This document shows positions 9,407-17,832 of a stretch of 64,000 bases of DNA, in pieces. Below the pieces are notes generated by a model that saw nothing but the letters and a program-made list of their open reading frames with translations, had not been told where the DNA came from and did not search any database. The DNA is from an uncultured Oscillospiraceae bacterium (GTDB lineage: Bacteria; Bacillota; Clostridia; Oscillospirales; Oscillospiraceae). Within the stretch, counting starts at the first letter, position 1. Each line of letters opens with the position of its first letter. The stretch spans positions 24,482 through 88,481 of the forward strand of contig CANQFT010000006.1 of the NCBI GenBank assembly GCA_947599925.1. The letters run 5' to 3'. Both the position numbers and the translations under genes were made by a program.

Positions 9407-11704
9407 GTGAGCAAGACGCCCAAGGGCCCGGAGGGGCCCGATCTGGAGGAGATCCTGAACGAGTTCGCGCCCCTGGACGGGCCCGCGCCGGAGGAGGCCA
9501 AGGCGCCGGAAAAGACGGAGGGGCCTGTTGTATCGGAAGTCCCGGAGGGGCCTGTCGCGCCGGAGGCGTCGGAGCCGGAAGCGCCCGACGGACCGGAGGA
9601 GCGGGGAGAGACGGTGGAGGAGCCCACCCTGCGGCTCTTTGACCGGGCGGGCAAGCTGGTGAAGGAGCGGCCGCTGGACACCGCCCGCGACAGGGCGGAG
9701 ACCCCGCCGGAGGGCGGGGTCGCGGAGACGGAGGACGGGCCCCAGGACGACCAGGGCGGGGACCTGCCGCCGGAGACGCCGGACCGGGAGAAAAAAACGC
9801 CCTGGTGGAAGCGGAAAAGCCAGCCGGTCCACCTCAGCGAGAAGGTCATCCAACTGCCGGAGGAGGACGGCTCCCTCACCGGGCGCATCGGCCGCCTCAT
9901 TGAAAAGGGGGACCGCTACGCCCAGGGGATGTTCGCCGGGGACGCGCCGGAGGACCCGGAACAGGCCCAGCGGGAGCGGTTGCTGCCCGGCGTGGACTGG
10001 GAGCGGGAGCCCACCCATGTGCCGCCGCGGAGACGCCGCCGTATGCTCCGCCGGCCCCAGCCCGACCTGCCGCCGGGCAAGCTGGCCGCGCGGTACAAAA
10101 AGGGGCTGGGATTTCTCCACACCCGTTGTTTTCTGTCGGCCCTGTGGCTGCTGCCCCAGCTCTATCTGATGCTCTTTTCCAGCCTGGGCCTGCCCATGTT
10201 CCCTCTGCTGGCGGAGGACCGGACGCTGTGTCTGCAGGCGTCGGCCCTGGCCATGGGGGTCAGCGGTCTGCTGGCCCTGGACGTGCTGGCCCACGGGATC
10301 CTCTGCCTGGCCCGGCTGCGGCTGGAGAGTGAGACGCTGGTCCTCTTCGCCCTGGTCGCCGCCGCCGGGGACGCGCTGACCATGCCGGTCCTGGGAGACC
10401 GGGACGGGGCCATGCCCTACTGCGCCATCGTGTCTATGACGCTGTTTTTCGCTTTGTGGGGGCGGCTTTTGAAGCGGCGGGGCCTGTGGCACGCCTGCAA
10501 GACCGCCGCCTCCGCCGCCGAGCCGTATCTGGTGACGCTGGACGAGCGGATGTGGGACGGCAGGGACGCCTTTGTGAAGTGGTCGGGCCGGGCCGAGGGC
10601 TACGGCAGCCAGGTCCAGGAGACCGAGGGGGTACAGCGGACCTACCACATCGCCGCGCCGGTGATCTTGCTGGGCTCGGCGCTGCTGGCCCTGATCGCCT
10701 CGGTGGGCCGGGCCCATCCGGAGACCTTCTTCTGGTGTCTGTCGGCCTGTCTGACCGCCGGGTGCGGCTTCACCGCGTTTTTGAGCTTTTCCCTGCCCTA
10801 CGCCACCCTCTCCCAGCGGCTGAGCAAGATCGGCGCCGCGCTGGGCGGTTGGGACGGTCTGCGCTGGCGGGGCCGGGGCCAGGGCGTGGTGCTGACTGAC
10901 ACCGACCTCTTTCCGCCGGGCAGCGTGACCCTCAACGGCATCAAACTCACGGGGAACGTCTCCCTGGAAAACGCCGTGGCCTATACCGCCACGCTGATCC
11001 AAAAGACCGGCAGCGGCATGGAAAAGCCCTTTGCCGATCTGCTGAAGACCAAGGGCGGGCTCTACCGCCGGGTAGACCGCGTGGTGTTCCACGAAGGGGG
11101 CGTCACCGGGGAGATCGGCGGCCAGCACGTGGCGGTGGGCTCCGGGGCGTTCATGGAGCTGATGCGGGTGCCTGTGGCCCCGGGGCTCAGGGTGAAGGGC
11201 GCGGTGTTTTGCGCCGTGGACGGCTACCTCTGCGCCATCTTCGTGTTGCACTACGCCCTCCACACCTCCATCCGTCCCGCCCTGCACACCCTCATCTCCA
11301 ACGGCCTGGACCCCATCCTGGCCACAAGGGACCTTCTGATCGTCCCCCATATGCTCCACCAGCGCTTCAAACTCCCCGCCCACCGCATGGAGTTCCCCAG
11401 CCTGGACCGCCGCCGGGAGCTCTCCTCCAAGCGGCAGGAACACGAGGAGAACCTCTCCGCCGTCCTCTGCCGGGAAGGTCTGGGGCCCTATGCCGACGCG
11501 GTGGTGGGCTCGCGGCGGCTGCTGGGCGCGGTGCGCGCGGGGCTGTTTTTTGACCTGCTGGGCGCGGCGGTGGGGCTGGCCCTGTCCTTCTACCTCTGCT
11601 TGATCCAGGCCTTCGCCTCGCTGTCGGCGGGGGCGCTGTTGGTCTTTTTGCTGTTGTGGCTGGTGCCCTCGGCGCTGGTGGCCAACTGGGTCAACCGGTA
11701 TTGA
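9407..11704 (+). CDS. Membrane protein resembling a P-type ATPase core without catalytic motifs (candidate pseudoenzyme), with long acidic/Pro-rich N-terminal tail
   Basis: GTG start at 9407; layout TM...FSLPYATLSQRLSKIGAALGGWDGLRWRG...VVLTDTDLFPPGSV...AVGSGAFMEL...AVDGYLCAIFVLHYALHTSIRPALHTLISNGLDPILATRD... parallels the P-type ATPase M4-P-N-P region, but DKTGT, TGDN and GDGxND are absent. Confidence 0.6.
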   Translation: MSKTPKGPEGPDLEEILNEFAPLDGPAPEEAKAPEKTEGPVVSEVPEGPVAPEASEPEAPDGPEERGETVEEPTLRLFDRAGKLVKERPLDTARDRAETPPEGGVAETEDGPQDDQGGDLPPETPDREKKTPWWKRKSQPVHLSEKVIQLPEEDGSLTGRIGRLIEKGDRYAQGMFAGDAPEDPEQAQRERLLPGVDWEREPTHVPPRRRRRMLRRPQPDLPPGKLAARYKKGLGFLHTRCFLSALWLLPQLYLMLFSSLGLPMFPLLAEDRTLCLQASALAMGVSGLLALDVLAHGILCLARLRLESETLVLFALVAAAGDALTMPVLGDRDGAMPYCAIVSMTLFFALWGRLLKRRGLWHACKTAASAAEPYLVTLDERMWDGRDAFVKWSGRAEGYGSQVQETEGVQRTYHIAAPVILLGSALLALIASVGRAHPETFFWCLSACLTAGCGFTAFLSFSLPYATLSQRLSKIGAALGGWDGLRWRGRGQGVVLTDTDLFPPGSVTLNGIKLTGNVSLENAVAYTATLIQKTGSGMEKPFADLLKTKGGLYRRVDRVVFHEGGVTGEIGGQHVAVGSGAFMELMRVPVAPGLRVKGAVFCAVDGYLCAIFVLHYALHTSIRPALHTLISNGLDPILATRDLLIVPHMLHQRFKLPAHRMEFPSLDRRRELSSKRQEHEENLSAVLCREGLGPYADAVVGSRRLLGAVRAGLFFDLLGAAVGLALSFYLCLIQAFASLSAGALLVFLLLWLVPSALVANWVNRY

Positions 11705-11726
11705 CCCGCCAGGCGGCGCTTTTGTC

Positions 11727-11755
11727 TTGACGAGGCGGCTTTTTTGCCGTACAAT
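11727..11755 (+). promoter_or_regulatory. sigma-A-type promoter upstream of proS
   Basis: TTGACG-N17-TACAAT. Confidence 0.6.
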
Positions 11756-11789
11756 AACCCCACGGCTGTAAAATTTGAGGTGAATTTCA

Positions 11790-13229
11790 ATGGCAGACAA
11801 CAAGAAAATGGTGGAGCAGATCACCGACATGGAGCAGGACTTCGCCCAGTGGTACACCGACGTGTGTACCAAGGCGGACCTCATCGGCTATACCAGCGTC
11901 AAGGGGATGTTCATCCTCCGGCCCTATGGCTACGCCATCTGGGAGAATATCCAGCGGGAGATGGACGCCCGCTTCAAGGCCACCGGCCACACCAACGTGG
12001 CCATGCCCCTGCTGATCCCTGAGAGCCTGCTGCAGAAGGAGAAGGACCACGTGGAGGGCTTTGCCCCGGAGTGCGCCTGGGTCACCATGGGGGGCAGCGA
12101 GAAGCTGGACGAGCGGCTGTGTGTCCGCCCCACCAGCGAGACCCTGTTCTGCGAGCACTGGAGCCAGATCGTCCACTCCTGGCGGGACCTGCCCCTGCTC
12201 TATAATCAGTGGTGCTCGGTCCTGCGCTGGGAAAAGACCACCCGGCCCTTCCTGCGCCACAGGGAGTTTCTCTGGCAGGAGGGCCACACCCTCCACGCCA
12301 CCGCCCAAGAGGCCATCGAGGAGACCGAGCGGATGCTGAACGTCTACGCCGACGTCTGCGAGAACATCCTGGCCATGCCGGTGGTGAAAGGGATCAAGAC
12401 CGACAAGGAGAAGTTCGCCGGCGCGGAGCGGACCTACACCATCGAGTGCATGATGCACGACCGCAAGGCCCTCCAAAACGGCACCAGCCACTACTTTGGC
12501 GACGGCTTCGCCAAGGCGTTCGGCATCACCTTTACCGACAAGGACAACGTCCAAAAGACCCCCTTTGAGACCTCCTGGGGCTTCACCACCCGCACCATCG
12601 GCGGCGTGATCATGACCCACGGGGACAACAGCGGCCTGGTCCTGCCGCCCAAGGTGGCCCCCATCCAGGTCGTGGTCATCCCCGTGGCCGGTCACAAGCC
12701 CGGCGTCATGGAGGCCAACCAGGCTGTGGTGGACGCTCTGACCGCCGCCGGTTTTCGGGTGAAGATGGACGCCAGCGACAAGGCCCCGGGCTGGAAGTTC
12801 GCCGAGTATGAGATGAAAGGCGTTCCCCTGCGGCTGGAGCTGGGCCCCAAGGACATGGAGAAAAACCAGTGCGTTCTGGTCCGCCGGGACAACGGCGAGG
12901 AGAGCTTTGTCTCCCTGGACGGCATCGAAAAGACCGTGGCGGACACGCTCCAGGCCGTACACGACGGCCTCTTCGCCAAGGCCAAGCGCAACCTGGACGA
13001 GCACTGCTACCCCGCTTTCTCTCTGGAGGAGGCCAAGGCGCTCCAGCTGGAGCGGGGCGGCTTTATCAAGACCATGTGGTGCGGCGATGCGGACTGCGAG
13101 GAGCGCATGAAAGCGGAGGCCGGTATGTCCTCCCGCTGTATCCCCTTTGACCAGGAGCATCTTGCCGACGTCTGTCCCATCTGCGGCAAGCCGGCCAAGC
13201 ACATGGTATACTGGGGCGTGGCCTACTAA
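11790..13229 (+). CDS. proS: Prolyl-tRNA synthetase (archaeal/eukaryotic-like type)
   Basis: Class II aaRS motifs: [61 protein letters not shown]. Confidence 0.95.
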   Translation: MADNKKMVEQITDMEQDFAQWYTDVCTKADLIGYTSVKGMFILRPYGYAIWENIQREMDARFKATGHTNVAMPLLIPESLLQKEKDHVEGFAPECAWVTMGGSEKLDERLCVRPTSETLFCEHWSQIVHSWRDLPLLYNQWCSVLRWEKTTRPFLRHREFLWQEGHTLHATAQEAIEETERMLNVYADVCENILAMPVVKGIKTDKEKFAGAERTYTIECMMHDRKALQNGTSHYFGDGFAKAFGITFTDKDNVQKTPFETSWGFTTRTIGGVIMTHGDNSGLVLPPKVAPIQVVVIPVAGHKPGVMEANQAVVDALTAAGFRVKMDASDKAPGWKFAEYEMKGVPLRLELGPKDMEKNQCVLVRRDNGEESFVSLDGIEKTVADTLQAVHDGLFAKAKRNLDEHCYPAFSLEEAKALQLERGGFIKTMWCGDADCEERMKAEAGMSSRCIPFDQEHLADVCPICGKPAKHMVYWGVAY

Positions 13230-13255
13230 AATTTTTATATAGGGGGCAAAAAAAC

Positions 13256-13480
13256 ATGGACATCAAGGCCAAGATCGACGAGCTGGTGAACAAGGTCACC
13301 AAGGACCCGGAGGTGAAGGACCTCTTTGCCAAGGACCCGGTGAAGGCGGTGGAGAAGGTCGTCGGCGTGGATCTGCCCGATGAGCAGGTCAAGGGCATCA
13401 TCGACGGGGTCAAGGCCAAGCTGGTGGGCGACCAGGCCGCCGACGTGCTGGGCAAGGTCAAGGGACTGTTTGGCAAGTAA
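13256..13480 (+). CDS. Small hypothetical protein (74 aa, Lys/Val/Asp-rich)
   Basis: ORF with its own RBS followed by an intrinsic terminator. Confidence 0.65.
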   Translation: MDIKAKIDELVNKVTKDPEVKDLFAKDPVKAVEKVVGVDLPDEQVKGIIDGVKAKLVGDQAADVLGKVKGLFGK

Positions 13481-13493
13481 GACCCTGAAAAAA

Positions 13494-13528
13494 AGACCGC
13501 TTTCCGAATCGCCGGAAAGCGGTCTTTT
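13494..13528 (+). terminator. Intrinsic terminator
   Basis: AAGACCGCTTTCCG-aatcg-CGGAAAGCGGTCTTTT hairpin. Confidence 0.8.
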
Positions 13529-13609
13529 CAGTTTACCCAAAAGCCTCGCGGAGTTTCGCGCCGCAGGGTGCGAAAGACTGTCAAAGAAGCGGCCTCGCCG
13601 CTTCTTTGA
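13528..13609 (+). repeat. Dispersed intergenic repeat family A, copy A1
   Basis: cagtttacccaaaagCCTCGCGGAGTTTCGCGCCGcagGGTGCGAAAgactGTCAAAGAAGCGGcctcgCCGCTTCTTTGAt. Confidence 0.85.
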
Positions 13610-13627
13610 TCGGAAAGCGGTCTTTGT

Positions 13628-15073
13628 TTATCCCTTGTGGCCCTGTTTTTTGAGCAGGTCCTGCTTGATCTGCCAGAGCTTTGGAGAGAGGTCCACGTAG
13701 TAGTTGTGGGGGTTTTCGAAGCGCTTGACCTCGTCCCAGAGGGTGGCCACCTGCTGGGCGCAGTAGGCCCTGGCCTCCTCCAGCGTGGGGGTCTGATAGA
13801 CCAGCCGGCCGCCTTGAAAGACGGGGCGGAGCAGGGGCACGGCCTTGTAGCGGGTGAGGGTCTGGCTCTTCCAGGTGGCCTGGGGGTCAAAGAGCTCCAG
13901 CGGGCCCTCCACCACCTCGTCGTAGACGGCGATGTAGTCGGCGAAGGCCATGCCGCTGTCCGGCTCGAAGAGGCGGTAGACCTTTTTGAAGTGGGGCGTG
14001 GTGATCTTGGCGGGGTTTTCGCTGACCTTGATCTTGGGGATGACGGCGCCGCTGTCGTCCTCGATGGCCACCAGCTTGTAGACCCCGCCGAAGACGGGCT
14101 GGGATTTGGAGGTGATCAGCCGCTCGCCCACGCCGAAGGCGTCGATCTGGGCGCCCTGCTGGATGAGGTCCCGGATGATGTACTCGTCCAGGGAGTTGGA
14201 GGCCACGATCTTGCACTCCGTCCAGCCCGCCGCGTCCAGCATTTTCCGGGCCTTTTGGGAGAGATAGGTCAAATCGCCTGAGTCGATGCGGATGGCGCAG
14301 CTGCGGATGCCCTGGGGCTTCAGAACGGCATCAAAGGCGCGGATGGCGTTGGGGATGCCGGATTTCAGCACGTTGTAGGTGTCCACCAGCAGGGTGGTGG
14401 AGGTGGGGTAGAGCCGGCAGTAGGTCTCAAAGGCGGCGTATTCATCCGGGAACATCTGCACCCAGGAGTGGGCCATGGTGCCGGTGGCGGGGGCGCCGTA
14501 GATCTGGTCGGCCATGGCGCAGGCGGTGCCGGAGGCCCCGGCCAGATAGGCGGCCCTGGCGCCCAGGATGGCGGCGTCCGGCCCCTGGGCGCGGCGGGAG
14601 CCGAACTCGCTCACCGGCCGTCCCTGGGCGGAGCGGACGATGCGGTTGGTCTTGGTGGCGATGAGACTCTGGTGATTCAGGGTCAGCAGGATAAAGGTCT
14701 CCACAAACTGGGCCTCGATGGCCTTGGCCCGGACGGTGAGGATGGGTTCGCCGGGGAAGATGGGCGTCCCCTCCGGCACGGCCCACAGGTCGCCGGTAAA
14801 CCGAAAGGAGCGCAGGTAGTCCAAAAACGATTCCTGGAAACAGCCCTTGCTCCGCAGGTAGGCGATGTCGTCGTCGCCAAAGCGGAGGTTCTGGATGTAG
14901 TCGATGACCTGCTCCAGCCCCGCGGCGATGGCGAAGCCGCCGCCGTCGGGCACGTCCCGGAAGAACACGTCGAAGTAGCAGACCTTGTCCTTCATAGGGG
15001 TCTGGAAATAGCCGTTGCCCATGGTCAGCTCGTAGAAGTCAAAGAGCATGGTGTGGTTGTCCTGTGTCTTCAT
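13628..15073 (-). CDS. pncB: Nicotinate phosphoribosyltransferase
   Basis: MLFDFYELTMGNGYFQ, EFGSRRAQGPDAAILGARAAYLAGASGTACAMA, RIDSGDL. Confidence 0.93.
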   Translation of the reverse strand: MKTQDNHTMLFDFYELTMGNGYFQTPMKDKVCYFDVFFRDVPDGGGFAIAAGLEQVIDYIQNLRFGDDDIAYLRSKGCFQESFLDYLRSFRFTGDLWAVPEGTPIFPGEPILTVRAKAIEAQFVETFILLTLNHQSLIATKTNRIVRSAQGRPVSEFGSRRAQGPDAAILGARAAYLAGASGTACAMADQIYGAPATGTMAHSWVQMFPDEYAAFETYCRLYPTSTTLLVDTYNVLKSGIPNAIRAFDAVLKPQGIRSCAIRIDSGDLTYLSQKARKMLDAAGWTECKIVASNSLDEYIIRDLIQQGAQIDAFGVGERLITSKSQPVFGGVYKLVAIEDDSGAVIPKIKVSENPAKITTPHFKKVYRLFEPDSGMAFADYIAVYDEVVEGPLELFDPQATWKSQTLTRYKAVPLLRPVFQGGRLVYQTPTLEEARAYCAQQVATLWDEVKRFENPHNYYVDLSPKLWQIKQDLLKKQGHKG

Positions 15074-15190
15074 GGCGGCGCCTCCTTTTTTGGTCTCAGG
15101 CTGGCTCTATTATACGCCAAATTCAGGAAAATGCAACCTTGCCTTTTCCCCGGCGGGGGAGTACAATGGCGGGGAAAGGATGTGAGCGGG

Positions 15191-15913
15191 ATGGACGGCG
15201 TAAAGACCCTGCGGGAATGGATCGACCAGGCGGAGAACATCGTCTTTTTTGGCGGGGCGGGCTGCTCCACCGAGTCGGGCGTCCCCGACTTTCGCAGCGT
15301 GGACGGCCTCTACCACCAGCAGTACGACTACCCGCCGGAGACCATTTTGTCCCACAGCTTTTTCGTGGCCAAGACGGAGGAGTTTTACCGCTTCTACAAG
15401 GCCAAAATGCTGGCCCTGGACGCGAGACCCAACCCGGCCCACCTGGCCCTGGCGGAGTTGGAGCGGCGGGGCAAGCTGAAGGCGGTGGTCACCCAGAACA
15501 TCGACGGGCTCCACCAGGCCGCCGGGTCCAAGGCCGTCTTTGAGCTCCACGGCTCGGTCCACCGCAACCACTGCACCAAATGCGGCAAGTTCTTTGACGC
15601 CGCCTATATCAAGGCCGCCCCCGGCGTGCCCAGGTGCGACGCCTGCGGCGGGCTCATCAAGCCCGACGTGGTCCTCTACGAAGAGGGGCTGGACGACGCG
15701 GTGGTGAACGGCGCGGTCCGGGCCATCGCGGCGGCGGATCTGCTCATCATCGGCGGCACCTCCCTGGTGGTCTATCCGGCGGCGGGGTTGGTGCGGTACT
15801 ACCGGGGCAGCCGCCTGGTCCTCATCAACAAGGACGCCACCCCCTATGACGACAACGCCGACCTGGTGCTCCACGCCCCCATCGGCCGGGTCTTTGCGGA
15901 GGCCGTGGGCTGA
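15191..15913 (+). CDS. cobB: NAD-dependent protein deacylase (sirtuin)
   Basis: GAGCSTESGVPDFRS, TQNIDGLHQAAGS, ELHGS, CxxC...CxxC zinc motif. Confidence 0.93.
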   Translation: MDGVKTLREWIDQAENIVFFGGAGCSTESGVPDFRSVDGLYHQQYDYPPETILSHSFFVAKTEEFYRFYKAKMLALDARPNPAHLALAELERRGKLKAVVTQNIDGLHQAAGSKAVFELHGSVHRNHCTKCGKFFDAAYIKAAPGVPRCDACGGLIKPDVVLYEEGLDDAVVNGAVRAIAAADLLIIGGTSLVVYPAAGLVRYYRGSRLVLINKDATPYDDNADLVLHAPIGRVFAEAVG

Positions 15914-15970
15914 GGGGGTTTTCCAGGGGACGGGGACTTTGCCCGCCGACCCTTTCCGGATAAGAAAAGA

Positions 15971-16000
15971 CGCCCGCGGGCCAGGACAGCCCGCGGGCGC
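15971..16000. terminator. Convergent-gap hairpin terminator
   Basis: CGCCCGCGGGC-caggaca-GCCCGCGGGCG. Confidence 0.7.
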
Positions 16001-16023
16001 TTTGCTGCGTGTACACGCGTGGG

Positions 16024-17808
16024 TCATTGGTACAAAATGGCGAGGGAGTAGAGCAGGGAGTAGAACACCTGGGCGGCCTCCCCTCTGGTGGCGAGGGCGT
16101 TGGGGTCGATGTTCTCCGGCTCGTCCCACAGGAGGTTGACGGTGCTGGCGTTGTCTCCCAGGGCACAGGAGAGGAGCCACACCGAGGGCCGGGCCCACGG
16201 CGCGTAACCGCCCAGGTCCCGCAGGTCCCAGTCCTCCTGGCTGGACTGCCGGGCCACCAGGTCCAGATCGTCGTTGAGCCGACGGCCCAGGCGCCCCATC
16301 ACGGTGAAAAGCTCCTGCCGGGTCAGGGGCGCGTCCGGGACAAAGAGCCCCTGGCCCACACCCTCCATGAGCCCCTGGACGGAGACGGCGGCTACGGCGT
16401 CGGCGTACCAGGCCTGGGCGTCCACATCCGCGTAGCCCGCCGCGTTCTCCGGCACCCAGTACCGCAGGGCGTTGGCCAGCATCTGGGCCAGTTCCGCCCG
16501 TGTGAGGGTGTCCTGGGGATGAAACAGGCCGTCGTCCCGGCCCCGGATCAGGCCGTAGGCCCGCAGGGTGTTGGCAGCCCTGTCCTGGGCGGCGTCGCCC
16601 ATGGCGTCCGGAAAGCGGGTGTCGTCCACAAAGAGCTGGGCCACGTCCTGGAAGGTCTGGCGCCAATTCTCCGGGTCCTGGGCGAAGGTGAAGGCCAGAT
16701 CAACCGCCAGATTTTCGGCGGCCACGGGATCTTCCACCCAGAGGTCCGGGATGACGCCCAGGGCGTCGCTCGTGTTGCCGACGGGGGAGTAGGCCCTGGC
16801 GATGGTGATCTTCAGACAGTCCCCGTCAAAGTACTGAGGGTAGTTGCTCTGGTCCAGGATGCTCTGGGCCACGCCTTTGCCGTAGGTCCGGTCCCCCACG
16901 ACCACGCCGGCGTCGTAGTCCCGCAACGCGGCGGAAAAGACCTCGGAGGCGGAGGCGGAGTATCCGTCTACCAGGATGACCACCGGCTTGTCGGTGGCGG
17001 GGACGGAGCGGGAGGGGTAGGTCTCGTAAACGTAGCCGTCAGGACTTTCCGGGTCCTGGGTCCTGCCCCGGAGGGAGAGCATATTTCCCGGCCCGCAAAA
17101 GAGCCCGGCCGTGCGGGTGGCGGCCTCGGTGAGACCGCCGAGGTTGCCCCGCAGGTCGATGAGCCAGCACTGGGTCTCCGGGGCGTACCGGCCTATGATG
17201 TCGTGAAAGTGGCCCAGGGTCTCCTGGCCCCAGGTGGTACACTGGATGTAGCACACGCCGCCCTCCAGCAGTCTGCCGGTGGTGGAGGGGATGGCGACCG
17301 TCTCCCGGACCAGCGTCACCGTGTTTCGACTGCCGTCGCGGAGGTATGTAATGACCACCTCGGAGCCCTCCTGCCCGCGGATCATGGCGATGATCTGGTC
17401 GGGCTCCATGCCCTCGACGTCCACATGGTCCACCCCCACGATGACGTCGCCGGCCTCCAGACCGCCCCTGGCCGCGGGGCCGTTTGCCAGGACCTCCTCC
17501 ACCACAAAGGGGTCCTCCGCTGTCTGGGCACTGGTGACCATCCCGACGCCAACCAGCGTCTCGTCCTCCATGGTGCCCAGAAAGTCCTGGTACTCCTGGG
17601 CGGAGAGGAACTCGGTGTAGGGGTCGCCCAGGGCGTCCAACATCTGGTCCACCGTGGGCAGGTCCAGGATGCTCTGGTCCACGGGGTCAACGTAGTACAG
17701 CTCCAGAAGTTCCCCCGCCTGCTCCGCTGTCAGCGCCGAGGCGGGGGACGCCAGCAGAGCGAACAGCAGCGCGGCGGAGAGAGCGGCGCGGATATGGTTC
17801 TTTTTCAT
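16024..17808 (-). CDS. S41 (C-terminal processing) peptidase with PDZ and C-terminal SLH repeats
   Basis: Signal peptide; PDZ (GGLEAGDVIVGVDHVDVEG); LIDLRGNLGGL; VDGYSASASEVFSAAL; SLH-like (GLIRGRDDGLFHPQDTLTRAELAQMLANAL; GLMEGVGQGLFVPDAPLTRQEL). Confidence 0.88.
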   Translation of the reverse strand: MKKNHIRAALSAALLFALLASPASALTAEQAGELLELYYVDPVDQSILDLPTVDQMLDALGDPYTEFLSAQEYQDFLGTMEDETLVGVGMVTSAQTAEDPFVVEEVLANGPAARGGLEAGDVIVGVDHVDVEGMEPDQIIAMIRGQEGSEVVITYLRDGSRNTVTLVRETVAIPSTTGRLLEGGVCYIQCTTWGQETLGHFHDIIGRYAPETQCWLIDLRGNLGGLTEAATRTAGLFCGPGNMLSLRGRTQDPESPDGYVYETYPSRSVPATDKPVVILVDGYSASASEVFSAALRDYDAGVVVGDRTYGKGVAQSILDQSNYPQYFDGDCLKITIARAYSPVGNTSDALGVIPDLWVEDPVAAENLAVDLAFTFAQDPENWRQTFQDVAQLFVDDTRFPDAMGDAAQDRAANTLRAYGLIRGRDDGLFHPQDTLTRAELAQMLANALRYWVPENAAGYADVDAQAWYADAVAAVSVQGLMEGVGQGLFVPDAPLTRQELFTVMGRLGRRLNDDLDLVARQSSQEDWDLRDLGGYAPWARPSVWLLSCALGDNASTVNLLWDEPENIDPNALATRGEAAQVFYSLLYSLAILYQ

Positions 17809-17832
17809 AGTCAGACCTCCAAACTCTCAGGG

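Noticed and set aside
9359-11884. 841-aa minus ORF over the pseudo-ATPase and proS start
   Set aside because: Antisense artefact; runs across gene boundaries and lacks recognisable domains.
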